From contig JXTC01000378.1 of the NCBI GenBank assembly GCA_002914845.1, positions 132,924 to 196,923 of the forward strand: a DNA stretch of 64,000 nt, read 5' to 3'. Shown here in pieces: positions 34,666 to 47,566 of this stretch; positions within the stretch are counted from its first letter, which is position 1; every line of letters begins with the position of its first letter. This DNA comes from Trema orientale (lineage: Eukaryota > Streptophyta > Magnoliopsida > Rosales > Cannabaceae). Position numbers and translations under genes: made by a program. The notes beneath the pieces are model-generated. The model saw only the letters and a list, made by a program, of their open reading frames with translations. It ran no database searches and was not told the origin of the DNA.

Positions 34666-37600
34666 TCAGGACAATGAGATAAGTGAGTCGTGGCTGTTCA
34701 TGGAGTCTCCTCTTCCTGAATCCTGAACCTGAGCTGCAAATTGCAGAGTCCAGAGAATATCTTCAATGGAAGGGCTATCGGCGGGCTCACTCGACAGACA
34801 CCTCACACATATCTCCATCATCGTCTTCAACGATTCGTCAGAGCACTGTTTACGCACTGCTGGATCAATAATGCTCCTTCGACCAGTATCATCAGTTGTT
34901 ATGCTTACTCTCAACTGCAAAAGAGTAGAAAACATATTCCCAGCTTTGGTTAGAATAGTAATGGCAATTTTATGCTATGATCAATGATGGGCTCAGTTAT
35001 GAGACTAAATTATAATTGTTTATTAGTCAGATAAAATTGTCATGGGTCTGCTTAGACTAGGAAAGTCAAAACTTTCGCAAGCTGGTTTTGATTAATAGGG
35101 CCAAATTTTATAGGTTGCACTCACAAGATCTCTCAGAGCACCAACTTCATTGTGGAACATGACAGGCCTTCCCAGAATGACTTCCAGTAAGATGACTCCT
35201 ATGTCATATACATCATTCTTATCCTCATGCTTTACCCTGCCAAAAGAAAAAAATGACAAATAAGATTGAATAAAGATTGGGGGGGTGGGTTTGTGGTGTG
35301 TGTGTGTGTGTGTTTGTGTTTAATTATATTAGACATAGATGTAATCATCAAGGAAAATTGGGGTTGTAAAAGAACATTAAGGAACTCTAGACTTTAGAAT
35401 TTCAAATCTAATTGATAACAATTTAGCTGGTCTTTAATATCTGTTTCTGGTTATGGAGACATAGAACGTAAAGGTTCAGGAACTAGAGCTATAGGAGGAT
35501 TGCAGAAGATATGTGGAAATTGGCATTTCAATTATTTTGAACCAATCTTCTATGACGAAGGGGGATCTAGAAAACCTATATCTTGTCGAGTTTGACATTG
35601 GATCAGTGAAATTTGTAGAGATCTTCTGAAACTTTCTTTGATCATATAAGGCTCAATGGTATAGTCTTTTAAATGAGTGTACCTAACAGTATTATGGGCG
35701 AGCACAAATACCGGTTCAGGGAGAGTAGAGAGTAAGTGTTGATGTTTTAAGGAATTCTCTAGTGTTTTCTATTTGTTAATATACACTATTAAGGCCCGTC
35801 ACAAAGCAGATAATTAGACCTAAAATACGGCTATAGTATCTTCATATTAAAGCCTCACAAGTGAACAACCTCTGCGATACCACCTGGTTAAGATTAATGA
35901 TTCAGTTCATATGTTGATAAATCCTACGTACAACTGCAGTAACAAATGTATGGTTTATCCCGATTACATGACTTTCTACAAATTTTGTGTAATGAAGTTA
36001 TTACCTATCCTGAGCACTTCCTTTCAGTGTTGTGGAAGAAACTACAGTACCCATCTGAAAGGCATAAAAAAGCAAAACAACTTAGAACAAACAATTTTAT
36101 GTCTACTCTAAAGAACAACTACAACTATTAAGTTTTGGCAATACCACTCCTCCATTTTCAGCTAGGAGAGGCAGGTTATAACTGCTGATCTTCACATGCA
36201 GATTATGATCCATCATAACATTTGTTATCTTCAGATTATTTGAGTATACCCCAGGAACAATCCCGGTGTGCAGAAACTGAACACCTTTTGCAACTCCAAT
36301 AGCAGCTGCAATTCTCTGTGTCCAATTAAGTTTCTGTCCATAGGGACCTGCCAAAATAACTAGTTAGGAGAAACTAGTCCAAGTTCCAGAATTTTTCAGA
36401 GTGAGAAGATCAACTCATTTAAAAAAGTATGGGATAAAAATGGAAATAGAAGAAAAAGAAGTTAGGGTGCAACTCAACTTGCATGACAGGACGATGTTGA
36501 TGCAACTAAATAGGTCTTACCTAGAAGCTTCATGCCATAATGAACAAAAGCATAATGTGCTAGATTGTATAGCATAAACCACCAAATTTGGAGATCAAAT
36601 GACTAATTGGTCCCAATTTCACATGAACCAAATTTTGAGCTCACAATACAGTCTAAATCTACCTTTCATAAACTACGTAAAAGAACAATAAACTAGGAAT
36701 AACTGAAACTACATTCAGTATTTGCTATACATAAGTATCTGTGTGCAAAAACTCTTGGAAAATCGCTTTACCTGAGACGCAGTCTCGTAAAGTCCCATTG
36801 GTAGCAAACTCAAAGACAAGAAATATTCTGCTAACGCCTGAATCATCAAGTTGGCACTCCAGGCAGTGTCCAAGAGCACTAACTAAATGAGAATGTCTTA
36901 GTTTTGAAATCATCTCAAGATGGTGAGTATAGGCTTGAGGATTGCGCCTTTTTTTCATTTCCAAGCATATAATCGCTATCAGTGTTCCATCAGGGAGTTT
37001 GCCTTTGTACATCTGTTATCACAACAGAGTAAAACACATTCTTGTGAAGCAGTAAGACAATTTACATAATTACTAAGAAATGCCTAAATCATTTTATCAT
37101 TCTCTAGGAGTATAGCACATACAGTAGTAATTGAGAAATCACTTACACTTGTGCGATTAAGAATACGAGTATGTTTGGGCACCAACTTTGTTTAACAATT
37201 TTAGTTCATTAAAAAATATTACAACTACATGACCACATAACGACATCAAACACTGATAGGCACACTTAAAACGGTTATGCTATAAGGTTGCCACATCAAT
37301 TGCTAAAGAAAAGTCGGTAGATAAAGTTACTACTCTCAAGGATTAGAAAAAGACAGTAATTTTTTGTGCGCGCGCATATCTCTTGGTTCAAAATATGATC
37401 AAGACAAACATGTACACCAAGAATAGCTTAGATTCTTGCTTATTGTTCAAATGATGTGCTTTACCATCTTTTTCCTTCTTGTTTTCTCAGATTTTATATG
37501 GCTGAAAAGAGCCTTAGCCAAGCCTTTCTAGGAAAGGAATTTTCTGTACAGCCAAGTTTTTGCAGGAAAAAGGTCCTCTATGGGCACTTTTCTATATGTC

Positions 37601-39449
37601 TCAATAATGTAATAAATCACTGTGCCTTGGGAATATTTGGTACAAAAAGAAAAATGATAACTCATAGCGGCATTTTAACCGTGTAGAATTGTTACCTGAC
37701 CCTTTGAAGTTTCACCCATGAAAGCTGAAGTGTCAAAATCATTAGTAGCTTCCTTAAGCTCCTCCAAAGGGAAAGTTCTATAAGCAGGAAGTGCAGCTCC
37801 CAGCTTCATCGTCTCCGATATATATTCTGGAAAAAAAAAAAAAAAGGGTCACATTTCCAAAGAAAGAACCTACGGACCTTTACCTTTCACAGATGCTAAA
37901 AGAAAGAGCAACACCACATTATGTGCTAAGTTCCTTACTTCTGAGAACTTTACTGTTAAAAAACTGGGATTAGGCCCCCTAAGCATGAAAAAGGAGAAGA
38001 AAGGGAATAATCCCGAAAGGGAAAAAAGAAAAACAAAATTTAAAGAAATGCCTTTTCCTAGCCCAAAAAGACAGTAGGAAGAAGAAGAAACTCGTAGAAC
38101 TTACTTGCATCTGAAAGTAGCTTAGCTGTGTTTACTGTTGAAACTCTCTCTGTAATCAACCTTGTTGAAGGTTTCTTCACACTGTCTTTCCCATATATGT
38201 TCTTAACAAGCATAGAAACCAGACCAACAACAGCTAGTCCACCAACAATCCCACCTGCCAAACTGGATACCAATACCGGTTTAGTATTAGATGCCTTATG
38301 CTTCTCTTTTCTTGGTATGACTACCACAGCCAGAGCTTCCTTGTGGCAGAACGGAACAGGGTTTTGCCGTTCTTGATCACGATTTGACAAACAGTTACCA
38401 GAATACAAAATGACACTGTCCTTAGAAGCCAAAACCAGACAAGAAGGTAACCTGCCCACCAAGTAATTAGAGGACAAATTCACAAAACTTAGATCAGAAC
38501 TACAAGACATGTTCTCCATGAGCACACCAGTGAACTTGTTCCCTGACATATCAAGGTACGAAATTGAAGGGAGAGACAACAGTGATGGCATAAATGGCCC
38601 CATGAAACCATTCATGGAAATATCCAGCTTTTGAAGTAGATAAAAGGAGCCTAATTTGGCAGAAATGCCTAAACGAAACTTGTTCTTTCTGAGCACAAGA
38701 GTGACTAATTTTCTGGGCAGAGGTGGGAAATTAGGCCCAAAATTGTTATCACCGAGATCAAGAGCCTGCAAGTTGGTTAACTTACTAAAGTTAGGGACTT
38801 CCCCACTAAAATTGTTCTCTGATAGAGTGAGAACCCGCAGATTCCTCAAGGTCCCCAAGGAATTTGGGAGAGAACCACTTAGCAAATTGTGCTTCAAGCT
38901 GACTACAGTCAACATCGGGAGTGAGTTTAGCCAAAATGGGACTTGCCCAGAAAAGTTATTATGGTCAAGTATGAGAGTATGGAGATTTCTCAAATGGAGA
39001 AGCTGTGTTGGAATGCCGCCATGAAAGTAGTTTGAGCTAACATTGAGAATCTCTAATGAAGATAAGTGACCTATACTACCAGGCATTGGGCCCCACAGAC
39101 CAAGAGAGACCAAGGAGAGAACTTTCAAGCTGGTGAGCTTCACCAAAGAGGCAAAGAAAGAATGTATGGAGAAATTATGAGGAAGAGGAGGAAAGCCATT
39201 GTTGCCAATAATGTGGAGCTGAGTAATATCGTTTTCATAGCAAACTAAAGTGAAAGATGAGGTTGGTTCAATGCTGCAGAAGTCTTTGTTCTCGTTTTTC
39301 AAACTGCTTAGAGCTGAGGGGTAGTTCAGAAGCTGGTGGATATTGAGAAGGGAATGAGCCTGAGAGAGCTCTAGCTGGCTTGAGTGGTGAACTAAGAGAA
39401 AAGCCATTAACAGAGGAAGAAGAAGAAAAGGAAGGACTGGTTTAGCCAT
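34666..39449 (-). CDS. Inactive LRR receptor-like kinase (LRR-VI type, At3g03770-like)
   Basis: Seven coding exons: 39449-38105, 37826-37696, 37012-36772, 36347-36145, 36054-36005, 35236-35125 and 34914-34666. All phases close, giving 776 residues, usual for the family. There is a signal peptide at about 1-25 (a leucine-rich core after MAKP), leucine-rich repeats from about 85 to 345 (NNFSGQVP, SLPNSLGTLRNL), and a transmembrane helix at about 391-415 (SLAGGIVGGLAVVGL). A cytoplasmic kinase-like domain runs from about 465 to 755, and the C-terminus is CVRCLSSEPADSPSIEDILW. It lacks the catalytic signatures: the ATP-binding lysine position reads LIAIICLEM, HRD is replaced by PGVYSNN, and DFG by SSYNL. 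It is therefore a pseudokinase, presumably signalling through partners at the plasma membrane. The start is the ATG in CCATGG context at 39449; the frame is open upstream but without an ATG. Ligand unknown. Confidence 0.93.
35237..36004 (-). other. Intron 5 of the LRR receptor-like kinase
   Basis: The 768-bp intron between exons 5 and 6 holds a TG microsatellite (about 35295-35315) and no coding sequence that I recognise. Both splice sites are canonical. Confidence 0.7.
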
Positions 39450-40153
39450 GGGAAGTTTAGAAGAGAAGTTTGTGAATAACAAACCAAAATACCAACTTTA
39501 GTATTGATATGAAAAGATCCCCTTTCTTCTTTTTTTGGTTAATCTTTGAATTGGTTCACCTTCATTTCAGTCTCTTTGTTATTTTTTCTTTCCCGGGAAA
39601 AATTTTGGGTTATTGCGTTGGCATTGTTTGTGGTCACAGGAAGAGTTCACGGGTTCATTTAGAAAACACCAGAAAGGCAGAAACAGAGTCAGGAGCCTTG
39701 AGGATAAAGTTGGAAATGTGTCTGATACAGGCCAGGGAACTGATTCGACGTGGAACTGATTCGACGTGTGTCTCACTAGTTCTCACTAGTTCATAGTGGC
39801 AATGACAAAAAATATTTTTTAAAAAAAAATTGTTACAAACTGTCCCAATGTTTGATTTAAAAAAAAAAAAAAAAAACTGTCCCAATGGATAGTGAGGCTA
39901 CAGCTACCAAAGCATACTGATACTAAATATGCTAGCACCAGAACTATATATCATGATAATATATAAAGATTGTTCATTTGTGCGAGACCTAGTCTTAGAA
40001 ATAGGAAGACAATTTTAAGTGATAAAAACGTCAAAACATCTCTTTTTAGCATTTTATTAACTAAAAAAAAATCTCCTTTTAGTATTTTTGTAGTGATATG
40101 TATATGGTAGCCTAGTTAGTTTTTTTTTAGTATTTTTGTAGTGATATGTATAT
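39450..40153. other. Upstream region of the LRR kinase, no gene seen
   Basis: It would contain the promoter of the minus-strand kinase gene. It includes a short direct repeat near 39740-39790 (GATTCGACGTG and TCTCACTAGT, each twice) and a 48-bp direct repeat at about 40081-40176. No TATA box could be assigned with confidence. Confidence 0.4.
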
Positions 40154-40354
40154 GGTAGCCTAGTTAGTTTTTTTTTTTAAACTATGTAATTTTTAACTAA
40201 CGGTTATAATAAGGTGTATAAAAAAACGTGCATCATTAATGCTATTTTATTTTTTTTACTTTTTATTATAGAAAAAATACGCAAGATAAATTTTTATTGG
40301 CCAAATTGATATTTATACATAGATAAAAAAAAAATACCTGCTAAATTAGTACTC
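40154..40354. mobile_element. MITE, family A copy 3
   Basis: Left end GGTAGCCTAGTTAGT plus poly-T, internal GTGCATCATTAATGCT shared exactly with the copy at 24246-24490, and right end ACCTGCTAAATTAGTACTCT. The start is preceded by a 48-bp direct repeat that duplicates part of the left end. Confidence 0.65.
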
Positions 40355-42246
40355 TATATATATATATATCGATCGTGTAACAACTATCATATGTGAGTAT
40401 GTGGCAGTATCACAAAGCGAGTCCCACACTATTACATCTTAATGCGTTGTCACACATGTGGTTTAGTTATAGTTCAAGGTTTTGGCAAGAATAATATGGT
40501 TGAAGACATTATCATAAGAGATGAGGTTCAAATATTTCAATCACTTTTTCTTTTCCCCAAGTTCAGATAATAAAAAAGAATTAGATCAAACTCAAAAGTG
40601 AAATCTAAACTCACCATAAGAAGAGTATTCCCCAACTCTTAAATAAAGCTTCGAGCAAAAAGTTCTCAAATAAAGAGGTTAGACCTTTATCACAATCTGT
40701 ACTTCAAGTTCTCTGGATTCACGTTTCAACTAATACTAAATGCCCTTCATTCATTTATTCTTTTTTGTCTCTGCCTTCTCAAAAAGATAACTCTGGTCCA
40801 GACCGCCTCATGGGGTAGGCGAGTGAAGCATCCACCTAAGGTGAGCGAGGCTCTCTAAGTTTGAAGCCAACTTATGATTATTGTTTTTTTTTTTTTTCTA
40901 TAGGTCCGGAATCTTAATTACAATACATAAACTAACTTAATTAGGATTTGAACGTTATTCTCTCAGACATACCCTCTAAAAAATTTTAGATCAATTAAGC
41001 TAGTCATAACTGGTATAATTATTGGGTTCTTTTAGGCTTATTTCTCCAGTATTATAGTTTTGTTTTGGAAAGAATACATCTTATATTTAATATTAGTTAC
41101 ATATAATAAGTTTAAAAACTAAAAATTTTGACTAAATACTTGTTAAAAAAATTGAAAATTTTCTTCAAATATACTTTATAAAAATTAAAAAAAAATTAGA
41201 AAGGACCATTGTACACTTTTTTTTTTCTATTGCTATTAATTTATCTCATCGAGTTATAATCTTTTTCGTATTTTTTCCAAAAGTACAAAATAATTTTATA
41301 AATCCCATGACTACTAATCAAATACATTTTTATATTCCTTATTTAACTATGAATGAAATCACTATAGCTCTAACACCTTCCATAAAAAGTTCTAATAGTA
41401 TGAAAGGCAAAAGAGAATTGAATTATTCTTTCTAATTTCAAGTTCTTACGTTCTGATTTTATTCTTTTTTTCTTCTTTTATTATATGCAGTTCATGTTAT
41501 ATTTTCTTATTCTTGTTGTTCTTCTTCATAAGATTTATTGTCGATGTTATGGAGTGTTTTTTATTATTTGGATACTCTTATGTATGATTACGGACCTAAT
41601 AAAAATATATATAGAAAGATTAAACTACTTTCTCAAAAGCTTCTTACAAATTTTGCCTAAAATCTCTAATGTGTTGTGCCCGTCAGCTCTAATCTAGACG
41701 CTAACACAGTCACACTTTGGCCTAGAAGAGTTGAGTGCTAGTAGTACATAGAAGGGAGAGAAAACACTCACTCTTGCCTATAAAGAATTGAATAAATCCT
41801 TGAAAGCAGTAATGTTCATCGAAGTTGTAAGCAGCATCATAGGATCATATATAAAAATCTAAAAGTTAAAATTGATTTACTTACATAGTGAATAAAAAAA
41901 CTACAAGCTCCCAAGCATCAAAAATATGTATATACGTAATAAAAAGGGCAGGATTCAATCTCATTTTGTTAAAATAAGAGTGCTTTGAATTAGTACAAGT
42001 TAATAGCGTGTATGTAAGTTAATTTGTACGAAAATAACAATGATTTACGAAAAAGTAACAATGTATATGCGGTAAACACAAATCCAACATGATGTAGTGA
42101 GATAACATGTAATAATAGTCAATTTGTGTCTGGTTCCCTTATTTTAATAGAAAATTAAGCATGCAATTTTGATTAAATTTACGTGAAAATTTACGCGGGA
42201 CGCATTTATGCAATAAATTTAAACAAAATAAAATAAATTAATGAGG
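40355..42246. other. AT-rich intergenic region, no supported gene
   Basis: No family is recognisable in any frame. A GC-richer patch at about 40798-40865 (CCGCCTCATGGGGTAGGCGA, then CCACCTAAGGTGAGCGAGG) stands out and could be a decayed SINE, but promoter boxes are not clear. Confidence 0.35.
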
Positions 42247-42780
42247 GTTAATGGTACAAATAGTCCTTGAAGTATCTAATATGTGACAATTTGGTCTTTA
42301 AAGTTTCAATTGTAGTAATTAAACTCCTGAATTTTCTGATTTATAGTAATTGGGTTCCTAAACTGTCTAAATTGTAACTTATTATTAAAAAATTTGACCA
42401 AAACTACACATAGTGACATCTGAAAATGTATTTGAAAGTAATTTAGGAATTTCAAGAATAAAAATGAACAATTATCGAAAAATTTTATTATATTTACAAT
42501 TCCAAGAATCTTGAAAAATGCATATATATATATATATCTTTCGTTCTTCTGAAATCCTTTTGTTCAGTTTATTTTCCTTTAAATAATCTTTCAGATACTA
42601 TAATGCACTGTTTATGTATATTTTTTTATAAGAAATTCAATAATATGTTACAATATAGATAATACAGGAACCAAACTACTATAAATCAAAAAAATTTAGA
42701 GTTTAATTGTTATAATTAAAATTTTAAAGGTCAAATTGTCATAAGTTGGATAATTCAAGGACCACAAATTGGAACAAATG
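42247..42780. mobile_element. Foldback DNA element with about 120-bp arms
   Basis: The left arm (GGTACAAATAGTCCTTGAAG, then GTGACAATTTGGTCTTTAAA) is matched in inverse by the right arm (ending AAGGACCACAAATTGGAACA). The arms stay in register through the TGATTTATAGTA block. There is no ORF. The type resembles Mutator-like non-autonomous elements, without a readable duplication. Confidence 0.75.
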
Positions 42781-44046
42781 TATTATGCAAATGTGTCCTA
42801 ACTAGTTTAATATGGGTGTTAATGTCATAAAACAAAGTGCACTAATAAATAAAGGCGTCAGAATCAGATAATGCTGTCTTGTACATGAGAAACTGACACA
42901 CAATACCAAAAGAAGTGTACATCTATTTGATTAGTTCGCAACATTCTATACTCAAAAGTAAATAAATAACATAGCATGGCCGTGATGATGTGTCAACCTC
43001 TCCAAGATGGCCAATAATGAACCATATTCAAGTGGGTCTGTCTGAGCCTGACTTGGATTCTGTTTGCCAAGGTTCTGAACAATGACACAATGTTTTACCT
43101 TTTATTATTTGGCATAAGGATGTCCCGACACATGATACGTAGGGATTAAACTAAATAAAGATTAAGAGATTATCCTTATTTTAAAAATAATTGAGATAAT
43201 ACTTGCACTTGAGTAAGTCAAAACACTTAAATAAAGAAATTTTCACAATTCAGTTGTCTATTTTTCTTATTTAAACAATTTATTCATATTCACATCGTTA
43301 AATAAAAATTTAACTTTCTTTTTTTGGATAAAAACCGAACTCTTCAATGAAATAATATTAATAAAAGCTAAAAAGATTCAATTACAATACAAACACAGAA
43401 AATTACAATTTCAAACTCTCAAAAAGACAAAAAATGATCACAAACACAACCAGTAAGATTGTAGGTTATCATAATTCTCTAAGAGAAGAAGATACCAAAT
43501 GAGATCCACGCTCGAAAAGAAAACCAACCTATCCATATTGTAAATCTAAATCTAAAGAAAAAAAATTAAATTCAAGATCTAGTAAACGGAATAAAAACTC
43601 ACACAGATCAAATATCAGTTAGTACGAAAACCATACAAATGTTATACTACAACCAGATCTAAATCTAGACTTATTAGAAAATTAAAGAAGAAAAAAAGGA
43701 AAAATCCCTCATCCTTGAAGGAGATGAGGGAGGATAAGGGAGAAGAAGGAGAGGCCGGAGAAGGAGATCAAAGTACTCCATCTTTGGCCTATTGTAAGAG
43801 GGACAACATAAACTTTTTGAGAGAAAAAGAAAAAGTAGCATAGGTTTTTTTTAACAATTAAAATATATATTTTATCGAATTTAAATAATAAAGAAGATGC
43901 GTGTAAATGTTTTTAAAATAAAAAATTAAATATTTCTCTACTTGTAACTCATATTATTTTTTAGGATAAAGATTGGGATACCAAAATCTTGCACTAAAAA
44001 CTTACACCAATAATATGGCATTATTTTAAGCTACATAACTTTAAAG
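42781..44046. other. Intergenic region, no supported gene
   Basis: AT-rich, with a purine-rich patch (about 43690-43770, GGAGATGAGGGAGG) reading on the minus strand like an untranslated leader. No protein family is recognised. A partial copy of the left arm of the next MITE lies at about 43970-44030. Confidence 0.35.
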
Positions 44047-44270
44047 AGTAACACTAAGGATACCAATAACTTACACCAAAAATTTACACTACATGAGTTG
44101 AATGAGTAGTTTTATTGGATGCCACATCATTGGTGTAACTTTTTGGTGTCCAATCATTATTCAACTTTAAATGGTGTGTTCTCACTTTCAAAAAAAAAGT
44201 TGTTGAAATAAATATCACTTCATATAGTGTAAATTTTTTGTGTAAGATATTGGCGTTCCTAGTATTACCT
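44047..44270. mobile_element. MITE with about 55-bp inverted ends
   Basis: Left GTAACACTAAGGATACCAAT...TTACACCAAAAATTTACACTA and inverted right GGTAATACTAGGAACGCCAA...TTACACAAAAAATTTACACTA. About 224 bp, non-coding. Confidence 0.75.
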
Positions 44271-44445
44271 TTTTTTTTTTTTATGCACATGAGAATGTCC
44301 AAAAGGAACTGACACAATACAGAAATCGGTCAAACCACTGCATCAATATGTGAGTTTTTCAATTATGTGGTTTGATATAGCTTACAAAATCCCAAACTAG
44401 AAGATGTTGTCCGAAGATTTTTTCTTTTTCTTTTTTCACTTAGAG

Positions 44446-44620
44446 AAGTACTAAATGCACTCTTTTTCTCACTTTTTTTTACACTCTCCAGCCTCACTGT
44501 CTGATACCTAGATTCTGCTATTCAGTTTAATATTTTAATAATATAATAAATCATAGTACTGGAACCTACATGTCATGCAGTGAGATTGAGAGAGTGCAAA
44601 AGAGAGTGTTGCTAACAGTC
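44446..44620. mobile_element. MITE, family B copy 2
   Basis: Homologous over its length to 25783-25968. It shares CTATTCAGTTTAATATTTT, TGAGAGAGTGCAAAAGAGAG-type ends and the central CTACATRTCA block. The ends are ACTAAATGCACTCTT and, inverted, ACTGTTAGCAACACTCTC. Confidence 0.75.
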
Positions 44621-45559
44621 TTTTTTTCACTTATGTTGCTTTTGGTTTTTAATTTTGTATTTTGTAGAATGTATATATGCCATTTATTTTCTTAGTCTTA
44701 TAAAAATATTAATTTATACATTAAGCCCCAACTCAAAAAAAAAAAAAGTACAGAACAAACAATTCCTGAGGAGGCCTTGAAAATGCTGTTTAATGGAACT
44801 TTAGCTTTAGCTAATCGTGACCAATAAACTACTGCTTTTGCTTGGTAGGTCGAGAATGCCTGACAACTCAATTTATCCAGTGCGCCCATGCCAGATTCAT
44901 CGAGGAACAAGCAATGAACCAGAAATGTTATACAAAACTCGCACAATGTATTGCGCAAGTAAATTCTATAACCCTTACAGACAAAGTTCCCACAAAATAG
45001 ACACAATATGATTTTAGCCTTCACTAAACAATAATTCTATTTTCGTCCCTGATAATAAATACAACTGCTCAAGGACCCGAATCTATATTTGTTTAAGTTT
45101 TTTTAATTGTATATCCCCCTTATCAGTCATCAAGAAGGTTAAGCTGTTGTTGGCAACAACAATATCCTACCTATCGACCGTTAAAGATATGATAAGATAA
45201 TACAAACAATTAGCCAAAAAATAGTTATCGAGTTAAATAAGGTACTTAGATCATCATTTGATAACTTAGCAATATAGTTGAATTTAACCCATCGATCTCG
45301 TCAGGAATTATTTCCCATTGGCCAAATTTCAGTTTCAATAAATCAACCCACTTTATCTCTCAGCTTTTATAAGATTGAAAGGAAACAAAATTCAAGAAAT
45401 GTGTCTGAACACATTTTTAATTTTTTTTTATAGAGTTACGAAGAAGGTCTAGCTGAAATTTAAAGGAGTGCGATTGCTAGTAATAAAATAAAATAAAATA
45501 TTATGTTACGATTGTTTCTTGTATTCTTAACGAATATAATTAATTGTTCAATTAATTAT
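44621..45559. other. Intergenic region with one unsupported 108-codon frame
   Basis: A minus-strand frame (45024-44698) is open for 108 codons and is less AT-rich than its surroundings. It matches no family I know and its N-terminus is hydrophobic noise. Possibly a transcribed non-coding piece or chance. Confidence 0.3.
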
Positions 45560-46400
45560 GTAAGGTGATTCTGGAGAAAATTATAATATGGATGGTGTCA
45601 CATCGTAAAAACTTGACACACAATATTTTTATTTGGTTCAACTATCTCCTGATAGTCTATATCCAAAGGGCCACACACAGAGAAATAAACTTATTAGTAA
45701 AGAATAACGTGAGTATAAACACTAATCAAATTTAAAAGATTCTCTCTCTTAAATATTGTAATATACCAGTACTCCTTCACTAATCCGTCTAGCGAGCTCC
45801 CTTCGACTTGATGTGATTTCTTCTATCTGAACTACCTTCAGATTTCACGGAACCTGCCTTCTCCCGAAGACTTGCACTTCTCCGAAGCGCTCGTACTTCT
45901 TCCGAAGCACTCTCACAACTAAGAATCGCTCCTAGTCTAACAATACAAAGTATAGACAGATTTAACAAAGTATTGCTCTAATGACAATCACAAACATACA
46001 TGGCACCACAAGGACTCTAACCTAGACTCCTATTTATAATGCTTGAGGTCTTCTAATCTTTAGTAATCTGCAAGACACGTTATAATCATCATAACTATTG
46101 ATTGAAAGCCAATTAGATCAGTCAAAGATAAGATTTTCGTAATCAAGGCTAATCTATAATTGTTACTGATTCTGCACAGTGATGTTACAATATTGGCCCT
46201 GTCTAAAACAGCCAGATTTGTAACCTTCCAGAAGAAACGTAGATTTGTTATCTAAAATAGCAATTTCGATTTTCACACAAATCAATCAAATAAAAAGTGT
46301 TCACACACAATAAGAATCAACTAAATATAAATAAGGAAATGATAACTTAAGAGATAAACATTTACACTTTCATACTATAAGGCACTTTCTATAAAAATAC
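45560..46400 (-). repeat. Probable copia-type LTR (boundaries uncertain)
   Basis: On the minus strand there is a TATA-like GCATTATAAATAGGAG (about 46026-46041), a transcribed leader with repeated CTTCCGAAG/CTTCGGAAG words (about 45860-45915), and a U5-like end with GGTTGAACC-type and TGTGTGTCAAG strings (about 45608-45650) as in the copia LTR at 2868-3457. Neither exact end nor an internal region was identified. Fossil. Confidence 0.4.
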
Positions 46401-47566
46401 AAGATGTCAAAGCAATCCAATAAAATTAGCACAATAATTATAATCTGTTTGATTAGAATTAGAATTTATTATTTCTAAAAATATTAATCAATTAATATTA
46501 GTAATATCACAATAATTAATCTTCACTAAAATATGCCTAAACAAGAAAAAAATATGTGAATATAATTTTCCTACAAGACAAACATCAATCACTGATATTT
46601 CTGATCAAAACACAACTAATTGAACAAAAATTCAATTATATGACAATTGTAAAATTCGGACAAACATGTTCAAAAATGTCAAGTCAAATATCTCTCAGTC
46701 AATACAGACAGTAATATTGCAATATCTTAAATGACAACAGATTTTGCCCTTTCATATTACGCTAACCATATTATCAGAACTAACCAGATTATGCTAACTA
46801 AATCGTCTCTGAATTTCTAATGCGGATGGCTCTAAGTTCAAATCTCTTTAGAGCTCAAATCTCTTTATTCTCGCTTTGAAAACGGAAAGCCAAATGAGTC
46901 AATTTTGATACAGAAAAATCCAATTATATTATAAGTAATAACAATCATCTACCATTACTTTCCTTGGAGAAGACAAACAGAAAAAAGGAATATTGTCCTT
47001 TCTGCGTAGGAGAAGACCGATTCGTGAAACTTAAGTCACGGGTGTCTTATAAAACTAGGTGCATTTTACGTTGATGTTAGAAGATTCAACTCAATGATTG
47101 AGTTTCACTATTTTTCTTTTTTCACTTTTTAATTTTTTATTTTATTGAAAAGATTTGGAACTTTGTATTGGAAGATCATTGTTTCATCATACCATCATAA
47201 TTTTTTTTTTTCCCAGAAACTTATAAAAGTAGGTAAAATCAAGGAGTAATGACTAATAAAATACTTTTTAAGTTCTACAATAATCGATGACATTCTTAAT
47301 AAGGAGAAACAAATTAAGCAAAATAGGACATTACTCCATTTCACTTATATTCTTCTTAAAGAATCAAGAGCATGTGGCCAGCAACCAGCTAAAGGGAAGG
47401 GGAAAGGGAAATTAAGAAAACTTTTTTCTTGGAAAAAAAAAAAGAAAGAAAATAAGATAACAACAGCTTATTCTTCTCCTCTTTTTTTCCTTGAAAAAAA
47501 AAAGGAAATTGAATAAAGGAAAAGTAGTTTCATTTATATATATATATATATATACCTACATATTTT
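46401..47566. other. AT-rich intergenic region, nothing recognised
   Basis: No coding frame or structured repeat apart from a (TA)n run at about 47537-47556. Confidence 0.4.

Noticed and set aside
44698-45024. 108-codon minus-strand ORF as a gene
   Set aside because: No family, no promoter or splice context, partly poly-T derived. Kept only as a note on the region.
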